From positions 11,766,245-11,830,244 of the forward strand of contig CM030852.1 of assembly GCA_018105865.1 (NCBI GenBank): 64,000 nucleotides of DNA. Direction: 5' to 3'. The position numbers and the translations under genes are program-made. The stretch's first letter is position 1. Each line of letters starts with the position of its first letter. This DNA is from Metaphire vulgaris. Taxonomy: Eukaryota; Annelida; Clitellata; Crassiclitellata; Megascolecidae. Positions 22,050 through 33,659 of the stretch are shown here, one piece after another. The notes under the pieces were generated by a model. It saw only the letters and a list, made by a program, of their open reading frames with translations. It made no database searches and was not told where the DNA came from.

Positions 22050-25000
22050 TCAAGATATTCTGTTAAGCAGACACAAGAAAACTCTTTCTAAGAAATCAGT
22101 TATGATCGAAACCTTTAATGCATCTATCGTAGTAAACCATTTTATAGACACAGAAATTGGTGTCATTACTCGACTTAATAACTGTCTGAAGTCGTTCTCA
22201 ACTAGAGTTTTTGCTTTTCCACTTTTTAGTTTATGTTGCATTCTCTTGACGTCCTCTGTCGACTTAAAACGAAAATACAGAATAAGATCTGATGCTTCAA
22301 GTTCAGCCATCACGAATCCAAATTGAAGAAGTTCCAATTGGATATTACAATCAGATGTATTGCATTGACTGTTAAGCACTTGAACTAGTTCTTGATTTTC
22401 CTGCTCATCACTGTTTTCAATGCGACAAAATATTCTTCCGAGAACTACAACACACACAAGACTTTCAATTAAATTCAATAGGTTGCACGGCTTTGTTGAA
22501 GTGGCTCTAATCCTACGAAGGCAAAAATGTATGAAGCAGCGTACATTCGCTTAGGGCCTTAGGCTCATACGTGTAGACTATTTAGGATGACATAAATGAA
22601 GATCGTGAAATTTTAATCTTTCATAAGAAGTGGAACCTCTTCCGGAATATGTGTTATTCACACTTTTGTTTCGGCCACATCAGATATGTAGCATATGCGC
22701 TACAAGTTTGTCGGGCATTGCATCATGAACAAGGAATTTAAATGAATTCCATTTTTAAAATATGATGCTTAATTTATAGGGCATAGATGTACAATTAAAA
22801 TCCGATTTCGAGTAGGCCATAAGCGTATAGTTTTTATTGGTGGAGAATTTGGGATCACTAGAAAGCGTAGCCTGATCGATCAAAATCCATACTATTCGGT
22901 TAACTAGAAGTTACTCGGTACACGTGGTTATTTAATCACGAAACATGAAGTCGAATACTGGATTAAAAATTATAGGCATTAAGTTTGAAACTTGATAAAA
23001 GCAACAGGATATCAGAAAATAGAGAACTGATTACAGTATTCTGATGTCTGTTTCATAAATACACTTACTCACCTTCACCGAAAGAAACGTTAGGATCATC
23101 ATTTTTGAAGAAATTCGTAGAACCTTTATTCCGTTGCATCTCATTGCTGCTGCGAGAAATGCTTCGCTAAAGCAGACTGTTGTTCTTGTACTAGTATTGA
23201 CATGATCATTGCAGTCAGGTGTATAAGCAAAAATCTTTGGAAGATCTTTGCCTGTTTTGAGTGTAGACAGAAACTCGACATAGCGCAGAAATCGGATTGG
23301 AGACAAAGGAAACACAACTTTGCTCACGGTTTCTGAGGTGGAATGTACAGCAGCTTTATACAGCAACGCAAAGCCTATAACAGTACGGACGTGTTCATCG
23401 AACAGGGCTGAAAAATTAGTGCTTATAACCATTGGCAGATTTGCTTTGAAATAAATAAAATGTTCAAGGTTTTTCCTGATTTGATAGTTAGCTTTGTAGA
23501 CTTCTTTTGATAGACGTAATACCTTGACATAATCGTTCATTGTCGTATAATAGAAGTTGGCTAAGTATGCTGCACTCATTAGATATATGGGTGATGGTAT
23601 CTGCTTTGCGAAATCGTTGGCAATTTTTTTCACGAGATACATAACGGGTTTCTCTAGGATTGTCCTCCGAAATGAAAAGCTTCTTCTGCTCGACACACTT
23701 ACCGGCTCTTGTGTCAGAATCGGAAATCCAATGTCTTCCTCAAAATTAAAAATTTCGCATCCTTCTTCTAATTTCGTATCATCATTTGTCCTATGCAACA
23801 ATAAAGGCCATACTGCACATTGACACATCGAATCAGTCAGTGAGTGATCTAGTTGGCTACTAGGAAATGGCAGCATTCTTTGACTCTCGTCTGTGGAAGC
23901 ATTCATTGCAGTTATGTATCCGCTCAATATGGCGTCGTAATTTTCGCTTGCTCTTCTATTGCTCACGTTATCAATTGACAATAACTTGACATTTGCAACT
24001 ATAGAATTAAAAAGTTGCTTTATCTCAGGTAAAAAGCATTCACATTTGTACAGCTTGTCTCTTAGTGAAGCAGTTAATTTCTCGTGCAGTGGAAATAAGA
24101 CGATACTCATACTAACAAACAGAAACTCGTAGATGGCGTTCGGCAACCAAACGCCTGAAATGGACTCTTGCAAAGTTGTGGCGATTGTGGCTGAAGAATC
24201 AAGGTGAACGTCTTTGACATAAGCTGTCAAGGTTTCTATGTTTTGCTCAGTTTTAAAGTCATTGTCCATTTCCAAAACATCTAGCATATTGTTTTCGGGA
24301 ATGAAGTAGTTCTGGCATTTTCTCGCTCTTAGACAGTCTCCCATCTGTTTGAGCAACTCACGGACACACGCCCTAATGTCATTCTCATTCCAGAACTCTG
24401 ACGGTTTCTGTTCACATGCCCAAAGCATTATAGTTTTAAAGTGATAAGTGCGCAAAACAGTGTTTTCCTTACCTCCACAATCCTGAGTGACTTTGTTTTT
24501 AGCAAGTCGAAGGAAATGATATACGTGTTTCTGAACTGGTGTCCAGCTGTGAATTAGAATTAGTTCTGCTTTTGAAAATGAAAATCTCCATTGATTATTA
24601 TCGTCTGGATTACTTTGATAAGGTTTTAAAACGAAATGACAACCGCCTTTCTTGATTCGAGCGATGAGTTTCTCATCTGGCCAACCATTATCCCTTTCAC
24701 GTGTCAACCATTCTTCGGCCTCTTTTGGCCAATATGGGCAATACACTGAGTAACTTTCATCGGTTGGCGGTGTATCAGGGCCCGAATGCTTTGATCTACG
24801 CCTAACAAAATATAATACGGCTTTAAATATTAAAGGGAGTCTGAATTCCCGACGTACCATACGTGCAGGCCCGACAATATCATCCCTCGACATATCCTGG
24901 GGACGCTGAAAATCAGAATTGTCATCTCTTCGCTTCAGCTTGACAAATCCTGGATGATTGCCGGCGCTTTCAATGTTAAGTACAGTTCCTTTGAAGTTCT

Positions 25001-25205
25001 TCGGAGGATTTCGATTCGAGTTAATGGCGCATACGTCGTTCACGTAGAATAATCGATCTGTATCAGTTGGATTTCTAAGAAAATACTTTAATGGAAGTTC
25101 GAATATACTCCCGCAGAGATAGAAAAATGTAGAATCACGAACTGTGATACAATGTTGACGAAACTCTTTGTAATCCATCGCAAACTCTGTCTCATTCTCG
25201 GCCAT
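22050..25205 (-). CDS. Mab21/cGAS-like nucleotidyltransferase with TRADD-N-like C-terminus, locus 2 (3' frameshifts)
   Basis: The large exon (25205-23073) holds a 724-codon frame. Residues 32-33 are the GS motif, Asp48 and Asp50 the DxD pair (TDTDRLF), and Asp149 the candidate third acid (TDESYSVYC). Residues 157-176 (PYWPKEAEEWLTRERDNGWP) and 205-218 (QWRFSFSKAELILI) match the Mab21 C-terminal lobe, with YHFKTIMLWACEQ at 254-266 and YFIPENNML at 300-308. Residues 535-555 and about 630 (PLSPIRFLRYVEF) belong to the helical extension of long invertebrate Mab21 proteins. No cGAS-type zinc thumb is seen. A one-base deletion near 23105-23112 and a 7-base deletion in the last exon distinguish it from loci 1 and 3. 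As read, the protein would lose the C-terminal domain. Confidence 0.85.
22097..22444 (-). pseudogene. Locus 2 last exon: TRADD-N-like domain with 7-base deletion
   Basis: Acceptor GTGTTGTAG (AG at 22446-22445). In phase 1 it reads VLGRIFCRIEN and then the domain core LILYFRFKSTEDVKRMQ, HKLKSGKAKTLVEND. After IKWF, seven bases present in locus 3 (coding for P-G-D) are missing near 22135, so the frame leaves the conserved YDRCIKGF ending and runs to a stop at 22050; the ancestral TGA is at 22099-22097. Confidence 0.7.
23073..25205 (-). CDS. Locus 2 large exon
   Basis: Met 25205 gives MAENETEFAMDYKEFRQHC; homology to locus 1 starts at the second Met (25178). A TATA-like sequence at 25221-25234 is so close to Met 25205 that transcription from it would favour Met 25178. 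The donor is GGTGAAG|GTGAGTAAG at 23072-23071, phase 1 in the ancestral frame. The current frame runs through the donor after the one-base loss in the A-run near 23105; the lost frame reads NDDPNVSFGEG up to the splice site, matching SFGEG in locus 1. Confidence 0.85.
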
Positions 25206-25220
25206 ATTGCAATTAAAATT

Positions 25221-25234
25221 AGCTATTTATAATA
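25221..25234 (-). promoter_or_regulatory. TATA-like box before locus 2
   Basis: TATTATAAATAGCT lies 16-29 bases upstream of Met 25205 on the minus strand. If used, the start site would fall at or just after that Met. Confidence 0.3.
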
Positions 25235-25726
25235 CATGTACTTATCACATTATCTAGTCTTATTGATCCTCCATGTATTATTTTTACCATATGCAGAATC
25301 CATTTCACAGTATTCTACTGTAGCTGTGAACGTGCTAAATGTCAATACCTGCAGTGCTCCAAGGCGATTCTGTTGCAATATAATATCGTGTTAGGCAGTG
25401 CCTTAATGTTAATAGAACTCAGTTATACAGTATATTTAATTAATTATTGATCGATCTGTTTTATCCTGCTTCAATCTTCATCGAGCATAATGGCCTACTC
25501 GAAGTCCTGCTTCAGATACGGGTTCACTGACAAATTTATAATATTATAAGTCCATTTTATTTATTTTTATTAATACTCAATGAGATGATAATACCATTGT
25601 TTAATCTCTCATCTCTCCAACCGTTCTCAAGTTATTGCTATGGAACGTTCCCGCTCAAACTGGTTTCATTTTTCATTTGGTGTCTTCCAAGAATCAGTAT
25701 TTTGGCCTCTATTCTAGCGGTCCCCA

Positions 25727-26072
25727 AAGTGTGCGCCGCGGCGTCCTGGGAAGCCGCGGCTTCCTCCCAGGGCTGCCGCGAAAATTATAAAAATGTTTAT
25801 AAATCAATGTTATTTCAATTCGCAGAAGTCTTTATAGTAGTCTAGTTTATTGTTAGTTTATTGTTCTATAAATATTTCATTTAGTTTAACTTTTACGCTG
25901 TCTTAGTCTTAATAGTTAGTCACAGTGGCATTGCAGTTTCTCTGATCTAAACTGTGTCCGATTTATTTCACTAATGACCCCTGTAAAAAATCATTGGCCG
26001 ACACAGGGAGCCTTGGGAAAATATGGATTTTGCATTGGCGCGGCCTACCGAAAAAGTTTGGGAACCACTGCC
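25727..26072. mobile_element. hAT-like mini-element, 346 bp
   Basis: The ends are GCGGTCCCCAAAG and CTTTGGGAACCACTGC-like (right end TTTGGGAACCACTGCC), flanked by CTATTCTA at 25719-25726 and 26073-26080. The left end has lost about four bases of the terminal repeat. It contains a GC-rich hairpin-prone block. Confidence 0.8.
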
Positions 26073-26776
26073 CTATTCTACATAGGTTTACTCTAAATCA
26101 GAGGTATTAAGTTGCATTTTATGAATGGTCATTTTTTATGACTGGTGTTGTAGGGCCAGATTTATATTAAAAAAAACATAATTCATACGCAATAGAAAAC
26201 AAGTCAGTTGAAAACAAGACAATAAATTTTTTAGTAAGTATAGAAAGAGTTCTAATTTCAGTATTCTTGCGTAGCATTTCACACAACTTGGAGGACCGGA
26301 TCTGGACCGTGGACCTCCATTTGAAAATGTCTACTCTGTATGGCTGACCTTTGCTCTTTTATTTGCTCTTTTATTAGCTCATTGACGTTGCTGCTCTATC
26401 TATTTCTGAGGACATGCAAATTTACCGTCATGGTCGTCACTCTTCTGAGACTGTGTTCACGCGCTGAATCGTTTGGTGAACGTGACACACTTCACTCGTA
26501 GCCGTGATTGGTCCATCGGTGTTATCAAAGAAGGAGCAACTATCTTTCCAATAAAGACATTTTTTGGCCGGTTACTTTAGTATAGGACAGGTTCATCGAA
26601 TCGCCTGTTCTTTTCTAGTGGCAAGCGCAAAGTTCAGTGTATTCATGAGGCGACGGGCGGGTTGTTATAGCGGGTTAGTATAGCTACTAAGATGTTTACT
26701 TGTTGTGCATGATATGCCAACATCTTAAACTGAGTGACTGTCTCGAGTAATCAATTTTAACTAACGGTAACCCATT

Positions 26777-26840
26777 CGTAAAGCGCTCTTGACTTTAGGA
26801 CCGGTTATGTTACTGCGCTATATAAATTGTCGTAAATAAT
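26777..26840 (+). mobile_element. LINE/SINE-type 3' tail
   Basis: GTAAAGCGCTCTTGACTTTAG and GCGCTATATAAATTGTC match the block at 14711. The remainder of 26081-27650 shows nothing recognisable apart from a CTACCTC-rich stretch at 27055-27260. Confidence 0.5.
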
Positions 26841-27662
26841 GTGGCAAACCGGGCCTTATGTACTACTTTCCCAGGATGGCTGATGCCCGGCCGCTACACA
26901 GGATTAGATCTCTCAATTAAGGCGCGTTGGTGGTCGACTTAGCTGTTGGGCTAAGGTTTTACTATCAGATGGCTGATTCCTTCTCTCTATCTCTCTATCT
27001 TTCTCTATTGGACTTTTCTTCTTCTGTGGAGTTCTATAATAGCAATACTTGGCATTTCCCGGGCACTACCTAAGGTATTCTTTCATGTACTACCTTTTTA
27101 ACTGACGGGTACTACCTCCACTTTATCTCAGGTACGACTCTACCTCTCTCGCACTCGCAGGTACTGATTCGCTCTCTTCTACTTTCGGTACTACCTCCAC
27201 TTCTCTCATGTAGGCCTACTACCTCACGGTGGGCAATTCTTCCGGTACTACCTAGAGATCTACCAGACCTTCTACCAGGCTCCTTCCCTCTCCTACCGCA
27301 TCGCGATTTGTCTTTTATGGGGTATACCCGCCCCTTGGGAACCGCTTTCGCGGTGGATTCAACACTTCCCTAGCGGAAATGTAGTACCTGCTCAATTTGA
27401 TTAATTAATTATTAGCTGTTGTCCAGTTGTAATGCATTTTATCAGAGAACCCAATATATTATGACAAACAACTAAATCAGCAATATTTACTCGGCCTTAG
27501 GGGCTCATTGAGTTATTTTACCGTCAATGTCCCTGAAAATATTAGCAATATTGCCAGTACTACTGTGATCCAAGTCAGGTATTATGATAACTGCGCCATA
27601 GAAGCCATTGATTGATCGACTGACTGACCATCTGGCTGACAGCATAAATGAATGAATGATCA

Positions 27663-27666
27663 ACGT

Positions 27667-27697
<31 letters not shown>

Positions 27698-27964
27698 TTT
27701 CAAGACAATTTCTATAGCGCCGTGCACTAGGTTAAGGCCTACGACAAGGGCGCTGCACACACATAGTCAACCATAACCTAAACTAAAAAGGTGCGTCTTT
27801 AGTTCTCTCAGGAACAGTCCAGCTGAGTTGGCCTCAGTCACTGCGGTCGGCAAGGCGTTCCAAAGCAATGGGTTCCCGCGAGAGAAGGACCTGGGTTGAT
27901 TAACCCGACTGACGAGAGTAACCGACTGACCTGTGACTGACTGACTGAATGGTTGATTGCCCAT
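27663..27964 (-). mobile_element. LINE 3' fragment with (TTTA)n tail
   Basis: The minus strand encodes SFSRGNPLLWNALPTAVTEA, then ELKTHLFSLGYG, a standard LINE end, followed by GGCGCTATAGAAATTGTCTTG and an (AAAT)n tail (27663-27700). Confidence 0.75.
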
Positions 27965-27969
27965 TCGTG

Positions 27970-29787
27970 TGCTGATTGGCTGACTGACTTACTTATTTTA
28001 TTACCTATTTTATGACTCACTGACTGGTTGGCCGAATGTTTGATCGCCTATTCTTGGAGAGTACTGTTGACGATTTTATCGAGCCTGTCTTTGGCGCCGT
28101 TTGGACGAAGTGGGGACTTTACCGGCGACCTTTTGACTTTTAGGGCAGTCAAGCATATGTGCGCGGTCACATAGACAGACACCATCGACCAGCATTTTCT
28201 TTATCCTCGACCTTCTGTTCCTCCGCTGTGATAGCGAATGATTCCTCACAACCAAGGGGGAGTGCTTTTCTAGATACTTAATTACTCAACGATTCTTATA
28301 AGCTATATAATTTCTTTTTTTCATTACCTTTAACTAATCCACTTATGATGCAGTCATCTATGACTGCTTGGCCGAATGCTGGGGAGGGGGGTGATCGCCC
28401 GACCGAAGATAATTTGTAAATTTGAGAGCGCTATAGAATGTAAAGATGTAAGGTGACGACTTTTTTGTCTTGTCAGCACATCTGCTTTAAGACGCGCTTG
28501 TCAAGATTATTAGAAGTTGGTTGTGATCAAAACCAACCACCCCTTCCGGAAATCCTGGTTACGTCACTGTATGACTGTACGTATTAATGAGTTGGAAGCA
28601 ATAAATATCTGTTGATCTGAAAAATACGGGGTTTCTCTCTTGTGCAGACACTGTGTTTATAATGTTTGCTTAAATACAATGTATCTCTACTTTTAACTAT
28701 AAGATAAAGGTAGTCCCGTACTCGAACGAACGTGGGGTACCGGCGCTGATCTCCGGGTAATAGACAAGCAGCGAAACAGGTGGCGCCATTAATCGACCAG
28801 ACATTTTTTGCTTTATCCTCTCTCCTTTCTTCTTTGAATAAAACCTAAAAACTCTATAGCAGGTACACTGTAACAAACTGGGTGTTTACTGAACTTACAG
28901 ATATTGTCGAAGTCATATATTTGCATCCGTTACGTTGAAATTGATGGTAAGCAAAGTAGACTTACCACTGCCTCGGTGAGCAAGCGTAGGCTGCGTAGCC
29001 TGTATTTCAAATGGTGAGTTTTAACATATATTTTTAATTATGCTTTTAGTAATAGGAATACAAGCGTGAAATAGATGATTTTTAACTTAAAACAAATATT
29101 TCAGTCGTCACAACTGCTTGATTAACATTTATGTCCTTCTACATGTCTCTGGTTCCTCTCTTTTATGAAGCATAATACAATGGAAAAATTCTTGCAGTCG
29201 AGTACGCAACTGCAATAGATAGAGCGTCATATCTGTTCTGTTCTGTTCAGTTCCATCCTCGATACGAGGTTGGGCTACACTATGTTATCACATCTCTCCA
29301 TATCTGTCGTTCTTCTGTTTTCCGAGTATCATGTTTCGAAACAAGAGAGTCCAGTCCATGTTGTTATGTTATCTAGCCAGGCTGTTCTTGATCTTCCGCG
29401 TGATCGTACTCCGGATAATGTTCCTTGAATTAGTTCTTTTTCTAGACAAGAGTCTTGCTTTATCATGACGTGTCCAAAATAACAGACTTTGCCTTTTTTG
29501 ATATCTACTATGGGATAATCTATTGATAATCAATACCAGTGGATCAGAGGTTTCAATTCTCGTGCGAAAACATTTCCAGCCGTACGGAGTGAAAGTTGAA
29601 ATGGTTTGTGATATGTGTCGGGTTTACTGTACCGTGATATTTTAGTGGCGTTTGGCCGCAACAATGACAGTATAGGATAGGGGCCTAACCACGACAAAGC
29701 ATTCGCACACAATTATAAAACAGTGAAAAAGAACAGGCTGCGTGGTTAAAGTCGACCGGTATAGGCTCCGATAGCTGTCTTTGGCGG
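27970..29787. other. Intergenic, nothing recognised
   Basis: No exon with splice context or bounded element could be supported. Confidence 0.45.
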
Positions 29788-29978
29788 CAGTGGCGTAGCC
29801 AAGATTTCTGGAAGGGGGTTGAAAAAAAGGTCGTCGATAACCGCCAAGGGGGGTTTTAACCTCAAAAATCTCCAAAATCGCCTCAAAAGATAAAAATTGC
29901 ACGGGAATACATCAAAAAAATTTTTGCGCGCCGTCCAAGGAGGGGGGTTAACCCCCAACCCCCGGGGCTACGCCACTG
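29788..29978. mobile_element. hAT-like mini-element (CAGTGGCGTAGCC ends), 191 bp
   Basis: Flanked by exact 8-bp duplications TTTGGCGG (29780-29787 and 29979-29986). It is short and lacks the AAGCAAAAAAA motif. Confidence 0.9.
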
Positions 29979-30829
29979 TTTGGCGGTGTTATATTATAGA
30001 GCCTAATTATTCTACCGAAGGTGCGGTGCTTCACCTGGTCGGTCTATTGCATCGCAAACAACATTTATTTGCACTGTGACTGCGCGACAATAATTCGCAA
30101 ATTTAATAAGTGAATCATTAAGTTTGCAATTTACATAAAACATCAAGTGAAATAAAATGTATACATAGAATAGCACGTATACAGTACTTAGTCGTTGACT
30201 GGTGCAGTCACGTAATAACCAGTCATCAAATGCTGTAGTTTGTCTGTAGTGGACAATCAACTGATTTCTTGAGCATCATTGGCGTCATGGGTATCATGAG
30301 TGCCTGGCGCAACAGGAGTTGACTACTAATTATTGCCCTACAGTGTAGAATAGAAAACGAATACTTTCCAGAAGCTGGAAAATTTAAGAGGGTTGTGCCA
30401 ATTTGTGTTCGTCACAAATTTCAACAATCTAAGATAAAAATCGTGGTCATTTCTGTTCCTGAAACTCCCCGGAGTCTGAAAATATCGTCAGTAGAAGCTT
30501 GGAGTCCGATCTTGCAGGACCCTGGCTAGGCCACTGGTAAGCTAAACTGTAAATTGTTAGGCCATTTTGCGAAGAATGCTTTGTATGTTTTGTGCAGTCT
30601 AAGAACAGTCAAGAGAGTGACTTCAGTTCCTGCTCTGAGTCTTTTTAAAACTGTTAATTGCTTTTGAGAACTGCAGCACCTATGGTCATATTTGCTGAAT
30701 GGTACACCAATGCCATTGTATTGATCAGAAAGGCCCGAATTGTCATGAGCTGAACGAACTAACCAGCTCCAAGACTCGAAGCGGTCATGAATTTATTCAT
30801 GATCAAAAATTTGTCATGAATGAAATCAT

Positions 30830-31410
30830 GACAGTTTCGTTGTGTAACCGGTTCCTGTTACCATTCCTGTTACTGCCTCTTCGTCCAGACTGTTTCATTT
30901 GTCCACAACTCTTGCGCTAAAAATATGTATCTTCCTTAGCCCCTCTGCTTGAACAATTTTGTTATAATGGACTCTTTGCGCTACTATAGTGAAGGCCTGC
31001 GAATGTCAAGAATCGATTGCATGGCACATCTACTTACTCATCCTTTATTATTTTGTATGTTTCTAGCAAATGCCATCTATCTCTTTTTCTTTCTGATAGG
31101 GTCGATCCACAATATTGGAGTATTTTTCGTAGCTTAAATTATGGCACCCATATTAACCATCTTTGTCGCTCGTCTTTGTACTTTTCTAAAAGCTCTATAT
31201 CTCTTAGAAAATGGATTCCATGCCTAAGCTCAGTATTCTAGACGAGGCCGTGCTAATGTCTTAGGCCTATATAGTTTTACAATTATCTCTTTGTCTCGAC
31301 TAACTATTGTTCCTTTCATCATTCCCAATATTCGGGTGCCCTTTTTGCTGCCTACATGCAATGTCGAGGCGGATCAATACTTCTGTGGATGTCATGAGTT
31401 CAAGTCTCTT
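30830..31410 (-). mobile_element. LINE reverse-transcriptase C-terminal fragment
   Basis: On the minus strand, decayed pieces follow the usual LINE order: an N-R-x-L-G-like stretch with 'GTIVSRDKEIIVKLY'-like text across frameshifts near 31290, 'ARPRLEY'-like near 31240, 'VQRRATKMVN'-like near 31150, and the R-V-V-D-K-x-x-S-L end near 30890. It belongs to the same group as 11398-11830. Confidence 0.6.
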
Positions 31411-32420
31411 TCTTCCTGTTAGAACCTTTCCCCAAATCATATTAATGACCATAGTTAGATTTTTCAACATGCATCATTTATCGATATTAAAAGGCACTTC
31501 CAATTAATTAATTTATTTATTTATTAGCACTACTAAAGAACGAGTGATTAGATATGCTGGTTCTACTGAGATAAACTGGCCAGACTATGCGTTCAGAAAT
31601 CAGACATGTTGTTTGCCAAGAGAATTGCACGTTCTTTGATAACGCCGCTGGACCGATTACAACCACGATTGAAGAAGGCCTATGTCACGTTCCGGTACAC
31701 AGGCTATAAAACTATTATGTCTGCTAACGTTATTGTTTTGCACCTTTCAACGACAGAAAACCGGCTTCTGAGTGAAGATAGATCCTCAACTCGTAGAGTG
31801 CCGCCTCTTGCAGCGAGCCATGCTCATTTATGATCAATATCTTGCCGTAGGGTCTGACTCAAGCTCCTGATCGCTGACAAGCACCTTAAATCTTATATTT
31901 TTTATCTTGTCCTATGTCTTAATAGATTAGTCATCGAGTGTTTTATGCGTATGAACTTTGTCGCTAGTTTTAACCAAGAAATTAGAACACTTTTAATGTA
32001 TCTCTGGTTGACATCTATCTGCGTCTTTTCGGTCGATTTGTCTCATACTGTATGTCTTGCGCCGTCAACGCTATGCAGAGTGTTGCGACAATACAAGGAA
32101 TCAAGTAAGTCATTGGAAAACATTATTAGGCGACATCCTTCGATAAGACGCAAATTATAATTATTATTTAATTGGATTCGTCCATTTTCTGCAGGTAGAT
32201 TTGGAATCGACTAGCAATCAATGAGTTACACTTACAATAAATATTATACGTCTCAGTATAGTGGCAATTAATCTAATGGCTGTAGACAGATTATTCTTAA
32301 ATTGACAGTTTTCAAAATTGAAAATTTTACGGCTGGACAATGTAAGGGCACAGTTGGTTTAACTTCGCTGCGGTTGTTTTTGTTTTACCTTTACTGATTT
32401 TACTTTTAATTATATATAGA
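31411..32420. other. Intergenic, nothing recognised
   Basis: Small open frames only, without domain or splice support. Confidence 0.4.
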
Positions 32421-32421
32421 A

Positions 32422-32493
32422 GGGAATGTAGCTCAGCGGTAGAGCGTTCGCTTTGCACGCGAAAGGCCCCGGGTTCGAGACCCGGCATCTACA
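32422..32493 (+). tRNA. tRNA-Ala (anticodon UGC)-like gene
   Basis: A 72-base cloverleaf: D arm GTAGCTCAGCGGTAGAGC, anticodon stem TTCGC/GCGAA with loop TTTGCAC (anticodon TGC), and T arm CCCGGGTTCGAGACCCGG (B box GGTTCGAGACC). The acceptor stem keeps the G3:U70 pair that alanyl-tRNA synthetase requires, but positions 2:71 (G-A) and 4:69 (A-C) are mismatched. A TTTT terminator follows at 32497. It is either a functional gene with a weak acceptor stem or a young pseudogene. Confidence 0.8.
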
Positions 32494-32500
32494 TACTTTT

Positions 32501-32640
32501 GGGGACGAAAGATGGCAGAGTGGTTACGCGCTGGAGCGTCAGGCTGACGGAGCGGGTTCAAGCCCCGTTAGTGTCCCTAGTGGCTTTCACACAGCCAGTA
32601 ATGCCTTCTAAGCCACTTTAAATCATGCTAAGTTTAAATC
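32501..32640 (+). mobile_element. tRNA-headed SINE with LINE-like 3' tail
   Basis: The head has Pol III boxes (A: GATGGCAGAGTGGTTA; B: GGTTCAAGCCC) and looks like a Ser/Leu-type tRNA. The body CTTTCACACAGCCAGTAATG, CCTTCTAAGCCACTTTAAAT matches the 3' UTR of the LINE family at 7739, 11398 and 50525. It begins just after the terminator of the tRNA-Ala gene. Confidence 0.7.
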
Positions 32641-32887
32641 ATTTCACTTTGCGCGAGACGAGAGAACACGTTATTAGAGTTATTATTTTTCAAACGGTGT
32701 AGAGGTTATCATGTTATGGCATGTGTCTTTTATTTGTAGAGATAAGAACAGGATTTTTAAAAAACGAGAAAATACGAACAAATCATAATTTTAATGAAAA
32801 GCTTAATGAAACAGTTATTTTCACACAGGACATATCAGATGCACTCTCTTATACCCTTCTTCGCACGGGCGCTGAGCCTACGGAGTG

Positions 32888-33119
32888 CAGAGATGTCCAT
32901 GGGTTAGGTTAACCCATGAGTTGGGTTGGATTGGGTCAGGCTTTTCCATATTAATAGTGGGTTGGGTTAGGTCAGAAAATAAGGCATGGTTTAAGAAACT
33001 GTAATGTATTACAGTGGGTTGGGTTGGGTTAAGTAAACCTATTATTGGCATGGATTGGGCTGGAGATTTGATGGGTTGGGTTGGATTGGGTTCTAAAAAA
33101 TGATCCATGGATATCTCTG
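32888..33119. mobile_element. GGTTG-rich mini-element, copy 1
   Basis: Ends CAGAGATGTCCATGG and CCATGGATATCTCTG; interior of GGGTTGGGTT-type repeats. It matches 34289-34536 closely. Flanking bases show no clear duplication. Confidence 0.75.
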
Positions 33120-33659
33120 ACCTTTATACCCTATTATTGAAAACAAATGTTATTTTGGACGTGTTAAGTTTTGAAGCAATGCTGATTGTAGATATACAGC
33201 GTAACGTAATAGTGTGAGTTTGGAGTTTAATTGGTGGTTGTATTGCTCAATGTTTTAGAAAGACAGTCTACATTCTCCATTTCTGATTTATAAAATGCGA
33301 CCCTGTTGGAAAAGAAAGAAATCTGGTTAGCTTTCTCTTATGTAAGGCCCCGTAGGCCAAGGATGGCTACAGTCAAACAACATGCTGTGCATTTCTATTG
33401 ACGTTTTCTTTTGACGGATTAAAATATAGTTTCAAAGAAGTAAAAAAACCTGAAAAAATGTTCAAAAGTAAACATAGCACTGAATTTTTATGGTGTTGCC
33501 ATGATCAGTCATACAAAGAATCCCCCGGTCCCGGTTAACTTTTATTTTCCATGAACCAGGATATTCTTAATTTGTCAAAATCTTGTTCTCAGTATTAGTG
33601 ATTTGTTTAAGTCTACATAAGGAACGGACTGGAATTGAGAAGTCAGAAAATTGTGGATT

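Larger units (their letters stand above)
20105..22480. repeat. Segmental duplication, copy 1 (downstream flank and last exon of locus 2)
   Basis: Aligned by eye with 61550-63979: shared LINE remnant, AATGTCCGAAAT-type blocks, the repeat-unit region, the 3' flank (TTTATCATCAATCGATGCAA, ATGGAT.AGTCGAT, CTGAATGAATGC), the last exon and the start of the intron. Copy 1 has an extra ~330 bases near 20360-20700 and an expanded 63-bp tandem array. It lacks the two mini-transposons found in copy 2. Confidence 0.8.
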
